A stretch of DNA of 5,622 nucleotides, taken from positions 1-5,622 of the forward strand of contig CAJMLD010000114.1 of assembly GCA_905214175.1 (NCBI GenBank). The letters run 5' to 3'. This document shows positions 1-5,622 of this stretch, piece by piece. Every line of letters starts with the position of its first letter. The first letter of the stretch is position 1. Source of the stretch: an uncultured bacterium (GTDB taxonomy: Bacteria > Actinomycetota > Coriobacteriia > Coriobacteriales > Atopobiaceae). The position numbers and the translations under genes were made by a program. A model generated the notes under the pieces. The model was not told the DNA's origin. It did not search any database and saw nothing but the letters and a program-made list of their open reading frames with translations.

Positions 1-976
1 GCTGACCGTAGTGGCAGGCGCAGAAGTGTCCCCCGCCAAGGTCGCGGAAGTCCGGATGCTCCTTGGCGCACTTCTCCGTGGCAAGCGGGCAGCGCGTGTG
101 GAAGCGGCATCCGGAAGGCGGATCGATGGGCGAAGGCGGGTCGCCGGCAAGTATGATGCGCTTGCGCGAGTGCTGGATGTCGGGGTCGGGCACCGGCACG
201 GCCGAGAGGAGCGACTGCGTGTAAGGGTGGCAGGGCTTCTCGTAGAGTTCCTTCCAGTCCGCGTACTCCATGAGGTTGCCCAGATACATCACGGCCACGT
301 GGTCTGAGACGTGCTGGACCACCGAGAGGTCGTGCGCAATGAAGAGATACGCCGTTCCAAACTCCTGCTGAAGGTCGGCCAGGAGGTTCAGGACCTGCGC
401 CTGAATGGAGACGTCGAGCGCCGAGACCGGCTCGTCGCAAATGATGAGCTTTGGCTTTAGGGCAAATGCGCGCGCGATGCCCACGCGCTGGCGCTGACCG
501 CCCGAGAACTCGTGCGGGTAGCGGTTGATGTGCTCGGGGTTCAACCCCACCATGTCGAGAAGGGACGCCACGTACTTTATGCGCTCGACTTTGTCGGGCA
601 TCAAGTTGTGGATGACGAGCGGCTCAGAGACAATCTCGCCGATGGTCATGCGCGGATTGAGGCTCGCATAGGGATCCTGGAAGATGTACTGCATTTCTCG
701 GCGCATGGACTTGAGCTCCCTGCGGTTCATCTTCGTGACGTCTTTGCCATCGAAGGTGATCTTGCCGGAGGTGGGCTCGATGAGGCGCATGATGCAGCGA
801 CCGGTGGTGGACTTGCCGCAGCCGGACTCGCCAACCAGGCCAAGGGTCTGGCCGGGGTAGATCTCGAAGCTCACGTCACTTACGGCGGAGACCTTGCGCT
901 TCTCGCGCGAGAAGACGCTCGAATCTACCGGGAACTCCTTGGTGAGGTGCTCGACCTTGAGAAGGGGCTCTGCCAT
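1..976 (-). CDS. oppF: Oligopeptide ABC transporter ATPase OppF (3' end just outside window)
   Basis: Second ATPase of the importer, partner of OppD. It starts at the ATG at 976, which overlaps the oppD stop by one base (TAATG) and is preceded by AAGGGAGG (993-986) at 9 nt. The frame is open to the left edge, giving 325 residues with no stop reached. OppF proteins are usually about 310-340 residues, so only a short tail should be missing. Motifs: Walker A GESGCGKST (49-57), Q-loop Q100 in YIFQDPYASLNP, signature SGGQRQR (158-164), Walker B LIICDEP (177-183) with E182, D-loop SALD (185-188) and switch H215. The peptide-transporter C-terminal domain begins at HPYTQSLLSAVPVPDP (250-265). It carries C290, C296, C303, C319 and C321 (C-x5-C-x6-C-x15-C-A-C), a likely [4Fe-4S] site as in OppD. 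SGGQ rather than SGGM, and the last place in the operon, identify it as OppF. The TAATG overlap suggests translational coupling that balances the two ATPases. Confidence 0.95.
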   Translation of the reverse strand, partial: MAEPLLKVEHLTKEFPVDSSVFSREKRKVSAVSDVSFEIYPGQTLGLVGESGCGKSTTGRCIMRLIEPTSGKITFDGKDVTKMNRRELKSMRREMQYIFQDPYASLNPRMTIGEIVSEPLVIHNLMPDKVERIKYVASLLDMVGLNPEHINRYPHEFSGGQRQRVGIARAFALKPKLIICDEPVSALDVSIQAQVLNLLADLQQEFGTAYLFIAHDLSVVQHVSDHVAVMYLGNLMEYADWKELYEKPCHPYTQSLLSAVPVPDPDIQHSRKRIILAGDPPSPIDPPSGCRFHTRCPLATEKCAKEHPDFRDLGGGHFCACHYGQ

Positions 977-2088
977 TAGGCCTCGCCTCCCTTCTCGGCC
1001 TGCGCGGATGCCGCGCCCGCACTCCTACTCGTCTTGGGAGCGTTCTTGGCAACAAAGTCCTTGTCAAGCGCATAGTGGCAGCACGAGTAGTGATTGGGTC
1101 CAACCTCGATGCGTCCGGGGCGCTCGGTGCGGCACTTGTCCGTGGCATACGGGCAACGCGGCGAGAAGGCACAGCCGGTGGGAAGCCTCACGAGCGAGGG
1201 TGGGTTGCCCTTGATGGGCGTGAGCGGGTGCTTTTCGGTCATGACGGGGTCAGGGATCGAACGGATGAGGCCCCAGGTATAGGGGTGCGTGGAGTTATAG
1301 AAGACCTCCTCGGCAGGGCCAAACTCCACGGGGTGACCCGCGTACATGACCATGATCTTGTCGGCAACGTCGGCAACGACGCCCAGGTCGTGGGTGATCA
1401 TCACGATGGCGTTGCCGTTCTTCTTCTGCATCTCACGCATGAGCTCGATGATCTGCGCCTGGATGGTCACGTCGAGGGCCGTGGTGGGTTCGTCCGCGAT
1501 GAGGATGTCAGGGTCACAGGCAAGGGCCATGGCAATCATGACGCGCTGGCGCATGCCGCCCGAGAACTGGTGCGGGTAGTCCTTCACGCGCTGCTCGGGG
1601 TTGGGAATGCCCACCATGTCGAGAAGCTCGACCGCGCGCTTGAGCGCCTCTTCCTTTGAGTAGCCGCGGTGCAGGCGCAGGCCCTCACCCAGCTGACGGC
1701 CAATGGTGTAGACCGGGTTGAGAGAGGTCATAGGATCCTGGAAGATCATCGCGATGTCGTTGCCGCGGATGTCCTGCATCTGCTCTTCGCTCATCTTGAG
1801 CAGAGACTGGCCACGGTAGCGCACGTCACCGCCCTCGATGCGTCCCGGGGGCATGTCGATGAGGCCCATGATGGTGAGGTGCGTGACGGACTTGCCGGAG
1901 CCAGACTCCCCCACCACGCCGAGCGTCTCGCCGCGGTCGAGGGTGTAGGAGACCCCATCGACGGCCTTGACCACGCCATCCTGCGTGTGGAAGTACATCT
2001 TGAGGTCATCGACCTCGAGAAGGTGCTCGCCCTCAGGAACGGGCTGGTCCTTGAGGTGCATCTGCACCCTGGTCTTCTTCTTGAACAT
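976..2088 (-). CDS. oppD: Oligopeptide ABC transporter ATPase OppD
   Basis: Cytoplasmic ATPase of the importer, pairing with OppF under the OppB-OppC channel. It has 370 residues from the ATG at 2088, preceded by GAAGGA (2104-2099) with a 10-nt spacer. Visible motifs: Walker A GESGSGKS (60-67), Q-loop Q117 in MIFQDPMTSLNP, ABC signature SGGMRQR (176-182, the usual OppD/DppD variant), Walker B ILIADEP (195-201) with catalytic E200, D-loop TALD (203-206) and switch H233. The OppD/F-specific C-terminal domain starts at HPYTWGL (268-274). It holds C306, C312, C319, C336 and C337 (C-x5-C-x6-C-x16-CC), matching the cysteine cluster that binds [4Fe-4S] in characterised relatives. An Ala/Ser/Lys-rich tail (about 347-370) follows, and its codons carry the oppF ribosome site. 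The TAA stop shares its last A with the oppF ATG. Catalytic residues are all present, so it should be an active ATPase. Confidence 0.96.
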   Translation of the reverse strand: MFKKKTRVQMHLKDQPVPEGEHLLEVDDLKMYFHTQDGVVKAVDGVSYTLDRGETLGVVGESGSGKSVTHLTIMGLIDMPPGRIEGGDVRYRGQSLLKMSEEQMQDIRGNDIAMIFQDPMTSLNPVYTIGRQLGEGLRLHRGYSKEEALKRAVELLDMVGIPNPEQRVKDYPHQFSGGMRQRVMIAMALACDPDILIADEPTTALDVTIQAQIIELMREMQKKNGNAIVMITHDLGVVADVADKIMVMYAGHPVEFGPAEEVFYNSTHPYTWGLIRSIPDPVMTEKHPLTPIKGNPPSLVRLPTGCAFSPRCPYATDKCRTERPGRIEVGPNHYSCCHYALDKDFVAKNAPKTSRSAGAASAQAEKGGEA

Positions 2089-2091
2089 GAC

Positions 2092-3063
2092 TTATGCATC
2101 CTTCATCTTGACGTCGAGGGCATCGCGCAGACCGTCGCCCAGAAGGGTGAAGGCGAGCACCGTGGTGAGAATCGCGAGACCGGGCATAATCATGAGCCAG
2201 GGCTGGGTGGCCAGGTAGGTTGCGCCGTCCTGAATCATGATGCCCCAAGAGGGGTTGGGTGCCTGGACTCCCATGCCCAGGAAGGACAGGGCAGCCTCGG
2301 TAAGGATTGCGGAGCCGATGTTCATCGTGGCGTAGACCACGATGACTGCCACGGAGTTGGGGAAGATGTGGCGGGCGATGATACGCGCGTCGGAGGCACC
2401 CATCGCACGCGCCGCGTCAACGTAGTCGTTCTCCTTGACAGTGAGGATGGCCGAACGGAACACGCGGGCGATGGACGGCCAGCCCAGGATGCCGATGGCG
2501 ATAAACACGTTCTGGATGCCCGGTCCAATGACCGCAAGCATTGCGATGACAAAGAGCGTGTACGGGAAGGCTAAGAAGATGTCGGCCAGCCTCATGATGA
2601 CGGTGTCCCAAATGCCACCGTAATAGGCGGCAAGTGCACCCATGATGAGGCCCAGCACGGTCGAGATGGCAGTTGCAAGAACGCCGACGGCAAGCGAGAT
2701 CCTCGAACCGTAGATAACGCGGCAGAGGACGTCACGCCCCAGCGTGTCGGTGCCAAAGGGATGCTCAGGGGACGGTGCGAGCCTGGAGTTCTGCGCCATG
2801 GTTGCCGAATCGGTCTCGGTTGGGTTGCCAAGCGTGCCGGGAACCCAAAGGTCTGCCGTCAGGGCGACAACGATGACAAAGCCAATCCAGATCATGCCGA
2901 TCATGGCCAGCTTGTTGCGCTTCAGCCTCTTCCAGGCGTCTCCCCACATGGTGCGAGACGAGGTCTGTGCGTTGGCGGCAGCGGCGGCAGCCTTTGCGGA
3001 GAAGATTCCGAGGGTGTTCTCGTCATTGCCCTTCTCTGGCGTCTGTGTGATGTTTTCAGCCAT
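2092..3063 (-). CDS. oppC: Oligopeptide ABC transporter permease OppC
   Basis: Second channel subunit, partner of OppB. It has 323 residues from the ATG at 3063, with GAGAGG (3078-3073) 9 nt upstream overlapping the end of oppB. The first 40 or so residues are a cytoplasmic low-complexity stretch with six consecutive alanines (25-30). The OppC N-terminal motif follows (WKRLKRNKLAMIGM, 44-57), leading into helix 1 (about 51-73). HPFGTDTLGRDV (101-112) is the classic DppC/OppC signature. Further likely helices: 122-147, 156-180, 183-200, 238-262 and 286-308. The ATPase-coupling EAA loop is YVDAARAMGASDARIIARHI (214-233). FLGMGVQAPNPSWG (261-274) and GDGLRDALD (309-317) are also conserved in the family. 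The TAA stop lies three nt before oppD, whose ribosome site is within the last oppC codons, so coupled translation is likely. Length and motifs are complete, with no sign of damage. Confidence 0.95.
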   Translation of the reverse strand: MAENITQTPEKGNDENTLGIFSAKAAAAAANAQTSSRTMWGDAWKRLKRNKLAMIGMIWIGFVIVVALTADLWVPGTLGNPTETDSATMAQNSRLAPSPEHPFGTDTLGRDVLCRVIYGSRISLAVGVLATAISTVLGLIMGALAAYYGGIWDTVIMRLADIFLAFPYTLFVIAMLAVIGPGIQNVFIAIGILGWPSIARVFRSAILTVKENDYVDAARAMGASDARIIARHIFPNSVAVIVVYATMNIGSAILTEAALSFLGMGVQAPNPSWGIMIQDGATYLATQPWLMIMPGLAILTTVLAFTLLGDGLRDALDVKMKDA

Positions 3064-3069
3064 GCCTGC

Positions 3070-4110
3070 CTACCTCTCGTTCTTGGGTGCGCCAAAGCGG
3101 ATGCGCGGGTCAAGGAAGGCGTAGCTCACGTCGACAATCAGGTTGATGACCATGACCACAACAACGATGACCGTCACCGATCCAAGCACCAGCGGCCAGT
3201 CGCGCTGGGTGATGGCGCGATAGGTCTCGTATCCAACGCCCGGCCAGTTGAAGACCGTCTCGGTGAGGATGGCACCAGCAAGAAGGCCGCCAAAGTCCAT
3301 GCCAATGTAGGTGACCACGGGGATAAGCGCGTTCTTGAGGGCGTGGTGAATGACGATGTCCTTGCGAGAGAGCCCCTTGGCCTTTGCCGTGCGGATGTAG
3401 TCCTGGTTCATGACCTCAAGCAGCTGGGAGCGCATGATGCGGGCCGTGTATGCCATCGAGATTGCAGCCAGGGTGAACGCGGGGAGTATGTAGTACACCC
3501 AGTCTTGGAACTCGGCATACGGGCCACCAGCGCCAGATATTGGCAAATAGAAGGCGCCGCCAGTGGCGTCCTTGAGGAACACGCCAAAGAACAGCTGTAA
3601 GAGCATACCTAACCAGAATGCAGGCATGGAGACAAACAGGGCCGAGAGGAACGTGACAAATATGTCCCAGAATGAGTAGCGTTTGAGTGCGCTCACTATG
3701 CCGGCACCTATGCCGAGCACCGCCTCCATGATGATTGCCACAATGGCAAGCCTCACGGTGTAGGGGTACTTGTCTGCCAGAATGCTCGAGACCGACTGGC
3801 CAGACTTCTGGTAGCTCACGCCAAGGTCCCCGTGGAGAAGGCCACCAACGTAGAGGAAATACCTCTCCCACATGGGGGTTTCGATGGTGTTGCCGTTCTC
3901 GTCGTACTTGATCGTGCCATCATCGTTCGTCTCGATGAGGTGGAACGAGGCGCGCAGGTTGTTCTCGGTGACGGGGTCGAGCTTCTTGTCGCCGGCAATC
4001 AGCCTGATTGGGTCTCCCGGAACAATGTTCTCGAGGGAGAACAGAATCAGTGTGACTCCCAAGAACACCGGGATGAACTGCAAAACGCGCTTGATGATGT
4101 ATTTTCCCAT
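3070..4110 (-). CDS. oppB: Oligopeptide ABC transporter permease OppB
   Basis: One of two integral membrane subunits forming the peptide channel (DppB/OppB type, BPD_transp_1). With the ATG at 4110 it has 346 residues; an in-frame GTG at 4116 would add two residues but has no usable ribosome site. The N-terminus (MGKYIIKRVLQFIPVFLGVT) and PGDP (31-34) are typical. Likely membrane helices: 9-28, 117-141, 148-178, 203-226, 258-285 and 306-332. The cytoplasmic coupling (EAA) loop that docks an ATPase is DYIRTAKAKGLSRKDI...ALKN (237-260). FNWPGVG (287-293) and FLDPRIRFG (332-340) are family signatures near the C-terminus. Unusual: a polar insert at about 57-78 in the extracytoplasmic loop after helix 1, containing NDDGTI and DENGNTI. 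Two TTA leucine codons (167 and 171) sit in helix 3. The TAG stop is 6 nt before oppC. Subunit identity is secure; opp versus dpp naming is conventional. Confidence 0.95.
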   Translation of the reverse strand: MGKYIIKRVLQFIPVFLGVTLILFSLENIVPGDPIRLIAGDKKLDPVTENNLRASFHLIETNDDGTIKYDENGNTIETPMWERYFLYVGGLLHGDLGVSYQKSGQSVSSILADKYPYTVRLAIVAIIMEAVLGIGAGIVSALKRYSFWDIFVTFLSALFVSMPAFWLGMLLQLFFGVFLKDATGGAFYLPISGAGGPYAEFQDWVYYILPAFTLAAISMAYTARIMRSQLLEVMNQDYIRTAKAKGLSRKDIVIHHALKNALIPVVTYIGMDFGGLLAGAILTETVFNWPGVGYETYRAITQRDWPLVLGSVTVIVVVVMVINLIVDVSYAFLDPRIRFGAPKNER

Positions 4111-4115
4111 GGTCA

Positions 4116-4122
4116 CTCCCCT
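4116..4122 (-). promoter_or_regulatory. Ribosome-binding site that decides the oppB start
   Basis: The minus strand reads AGGGGAGTGACCATG. The purine core AGGGGAG (4122-4116) ends five nt before the ATG at 4110-4108. The upstream in-frame GTG (4116-4114) overlaps the core itself, so it cannot be served by it. This favours the ATG. Part of the core (4121-4119) can also pair with an upstream CCC. Confidence 0.6.
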
Positions 4123-4172
4123 GCCGCCACATGGGACGAGCCAATAGATGCCGATATAAAGACAGGGCGGGA

Positions 4173-4208
4173 CACCGGAAACCCGATGCCCCGCACGAAC
4201 TCGTGGGG
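4173..4208 (-). promoter_or_regulatory. Two abutting stem-loops in the oppA-oppB intercistronic RNA
   Basis: One nucleotide after the oppA stop, the minus-strand RNA can form hairpin 1 at 4208-4190: CCC-CACG, loop AGTT, CGTG-(bulged C)-GGG. Hairpin 2 follows one base later at 4188-4173: CATCGG, loop GTTT, CCGGTG, six pairs including one G-U. That pair would be a C-A mismatch on the plus strand, so the structure favours minus-strand RNA. No U-tract of the intrinsic-terminator kind follows; the nearest is a short CTTTATAT about 13 nt downstream. In binding-protein transporter operons such as malEFG, intercistronic hairpins protect the upstream message or reduce downstream expression, giving an excess of binding protein over permease. 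That role is inferred here. A leaky terminator is the alternative. Confidence 0.5.
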
Positions 4209-4209
4209 A

Positions 4210-5622
4210 CTAGGCCTGGACGCTAGCCTCGCCTAGGTGGGCAATGCCTGCCGGGTCGTAGTACAGGCTCTGAATCCTCTCGGAGCCAATGTGGTCGTGC
4301 GCGTAGAACATGATGGGGATGACCGGCATGTCCTCGCCCAGGAGCTTGCAGGCCTTGCGATACTCGGACTTGCGCTCCTCCTCGTCGGTGACCTTGCGGG
4401 CGTCCTCGACCAGCTTGTCGAACTCAGGGTTGGAGTACTTGCCGTAGTTGTTCGACGAGGTGCTGTAGAAGTTGGGGTACAGGAAGTTGTCCATGTTGGG
4501 GTAGTCGGCGATCCAGCCCATACGACCAAGCTGGAAGCCACCGTCATCGAGCGCGGTGAGGTAGGCAGCCCACTCCTGGGAGTTCTGCTGAACGGTCACG
4601 CCGATGGCCTCAAAGTCGCCCTGGATAATGGACATGATGTCCTCGTGACCGCCACCGGAGTTGTAGGAGAGCTTCACCGTGAGGTTACGCTTGCCGTCCG
4701 CGTCTGCGGTGTAGCCAGCGCTATCAAGAATCTCCTTGGCCTTCTCGGGGTCGTAGTCGCAGTACTCCCACGTGGAATCAGAGGAGTCATCGATAAGCGG
4801 CGGGAAGCAGCTTGTGGCAGGCTTACGGGAGCCCTCAAAGAGGGTATCGCAGATGTTCTGGCGGTTGATGGCAAGGCTGAGTGCCTGGCGAACCTCCTTC
4901 TTACCAATGTTCTCGTCGCCCATCTCGCAGATGAGCCAGTAGGTTGAGGCCTCGGCACCAGTAAGGACCTGCTTCTTGGGGGTCACGGTATAGCCGTCGT
5001 CAGAGGTGCCATACTGCTGCTCGACCTCGGCAAGACGGCCGGAGGGCACGGAGCAGAAGTCGATGTTGCCGGCCTGGAACTCCTTGAAGGCGGTGTCCGG
5101 GTCCTTCTGGATGGAGAAGTTCACGGCATCGAGCTTGGCGGGGGTGCCATAGTAGCCGTCGAACTTCTTGACGTTGATGTACTGGCCGGAGACCCAGGTG
5201 CCATCCATCTGGAAGGGGCCATTGCCGATGGGGGCAACGAGGAAGCTGTCGGGATCGTCTCGTGCCGCCTTAGGGACAGGCACGAGCGCCTGGTGGGCGC
5301 AGACGAGCGGCCACTCGGACATAGGGGTGGTGAGCTCGAAGACGAGCGTGTTGTCGTCGGGACAGGTGACGCCGGAGATCTCGTCGGCCTCGCCCGCCTG
5401 CATCTCCTTGGCGCCCTTAACGGGGTCGAGGTGGTAGGCAACGTCCGAGGGGGTCTTCATCATTGGGTCGCAGATGCGCTCAAAGCCGCGCTTGAAGTCC
5501 TCTGCCTTCACGGTGTCACCGTTGTGGAACTTGCAGTCCTTGCGGATGTGGAAGGTCCACTGGGTCGCGTCGTCGTTGGACTCCCAGGACTCGGCCGCCG
5601 CCGGCTCAAGCTCCTTGGTGTC
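4210..5622 (-). CDS. oppA: Oligopeptide ABC transporter solute-binding protein OppA, C-terminal 470 residues (5' end outside window)
   Basis: Extracytoplasmic peptide receptor of the importer, SBP_bac_5 (OppA/DppA/NikA) family; in Gram-positives these are normally lipoproteins. The frame is open from the right edge to a TAG at 4212-4210. The 470 visible residues begin inside the first lobe, so the signal peptide, lipobox and perhaps 70-100 residues are missing. Family hallmarks, numbered from the first visible residue: WTFHIRKDCKFHNGD (22-36), IGNGPF (132-137), VRQALSLAINRQNI (244-257), and the late segment EWAAYL...GWIADYPNMDNFL (350-381) followed by SSNNYGKYSNPEFD (389-402). This last block resembles the matching region of E. 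coli OppA more than DppA. The GTG at 5511 is an internal valine codon, not a start. Ten cysteines are visible, many for an exported receptor. The gene lies first among the visible operon genes, separated from oppB by 99 nt with stem-loops. Family is certain; peptide preference cannot be read from the sequence, and another SBP_bac_5 ligand remains possible. Confidence 0.93.
   Translation of the reverse strand, partial: DTKELEPAAAESWESNDDATQWTFHIRKDCKFHNGDTVKAEDFKRGFERICDPMMKTPSDVAYHLDPVKGAKEMQAGEADEISGVTCPDDNTLVFELTTPMSEWPLVCAHQALVPVPKAARDDPDSFLVAPIGNGPFQMDGTWVSGQYINVKKFDGYYGTPAKLDAVNFSIQKDPDTAFKEFQAGNIDFCSVPSGRLAEVEQQYGTSDDGYTVTPKKQVLTGAEASTYWLICEMGDENIGKKEVRQALSLAINRQNICDTLFEGSRKPATSCFPPLIDDSSDSTWEYCDYDPEKAKEILDSAGYTADADGKRNLTVKLSYNSGGGHEDIMSIIQGDFEAIGVTVQQNSQEWAAYLTALDDGGFQLGRMGWIADYPNMDNFLYPNFYSTSSNNYGKYSNPEFDKLVEDARKVTDEEERKSEYRKACKLLGEDMPVIPIMFYAHDHIGSERIQSLYYDPAGIAHLGEASVQA

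Noticed and set aside
1669..2574. 301-codon open frame on the plus strand, antisense to oppD/oppC
   Set aside because: It lies opposite two certain genes in a GC-rich region, where antisense frames stay open by codon bias. Its translation is rich in His, Asp, Arg and Val with no recognisable domain, typical of an antisense shadow.
2761..3600. 279-codon open frame on the plus strand, antisense to oppC/oppB
   Set aside because: Same pattern: it spans the oppC/oppB junction, has biased composition and matches no family I recognise. The minus-strand genes are complete and in frame.
4152..4180. Possible internal promoter before oppB: TTTCCG (4182-4177) and TATATC (4159-4154) with 17-nt spacing on the minus strand
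   Set aside because: The -35 box is poor, the -10 box lacks the final T, and the upstream part overlaps the hairpins. It is the most AT-rich spot of the gap but not convincing.
4111..4209. Intrinsic terminator between oppA and oppB
   Set aside because: Stable hairpins are present but no U-tract directly follows either, and the downstream genes need transcription from upstream. Kept instead as a probable stability or attenuation element.
4237..4947. 236-codon plus-strand open frame with long Val/Leu-rich stretches, antisense to oppA
   Set aside because: It looks membrane-like only because it reads the complement of oppA codons; oppA coding is clear across the whole stretch.
1..5622. A new, undescribed multi-gene system in this window
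   Set aside because: All five genes fall clearly into the known OppABCDF peptide-importer family, in standard order and with intact motifs. No extra gene is inserted, and the only non-coding stretch is 99 nt.

Overview
The window carries one minus-strand operon for an oligopeptide/dipeptide-type ABC importer (PepT family, opp/dpp). In transcription order, which is right to left here, it reads oppA (3' part) - oppB - oppC - oppD - oppF (almost complete). No RNA gene, mobile element, CRISPR array or plus-strand gene can be supported. The high GC content, GC-rich third codon positions and compact oppABCDF order fit a high-GC Gram-positive bacterium. My best guess is an actinobacterium of the Coriobacteriia (Olsenella/Atopobium/Collinsella-like), but this is an impression from composition and protein style, not a demonstrated assignment.

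Layout: 5622-4210 encodes the last 470 residues of the extracytoplasmic solute-binding protein; its signal peptide and lipobox lie beyond the right edge. A 99-nt intercistronic gap (4209-4111) follows, the only sizeable non-coding stretch. It holds two abutting stem-loops and a possible structure over the oppB ribosome-binding site. Next come the two permeases, oppB (4110-3070) and oppC (3063-2092), and the two ATPases, oppD (2088-976) and oppF (976 to beyond position 1). The last four genes are tightly packed, with 6-nt and 3-nt gaps and a 1-nt stop/start overlap (TAATG), and each has a purine-rich Shine-Dalgarno sequence in or at the end of the gene before it.

How it works, by family knowledge: OppA captures peptides outside the membrane and delivers them to the OppB-OppC channel, and ATP hydrolysis by the OppD-OppF pair drives import. 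Both ATPases have complete catalytic motifs, and both have a C-terminal cysteine cluster like the one known to hold a [4Fe-4S] cluster in relatives. The system is a known one. The points worth a second look are the RNA structures between oppA and oppB, a polar insertion in the first extracytoplasmic loop of OppB, and the ten cysteines in the visible part of the exported binding protein.
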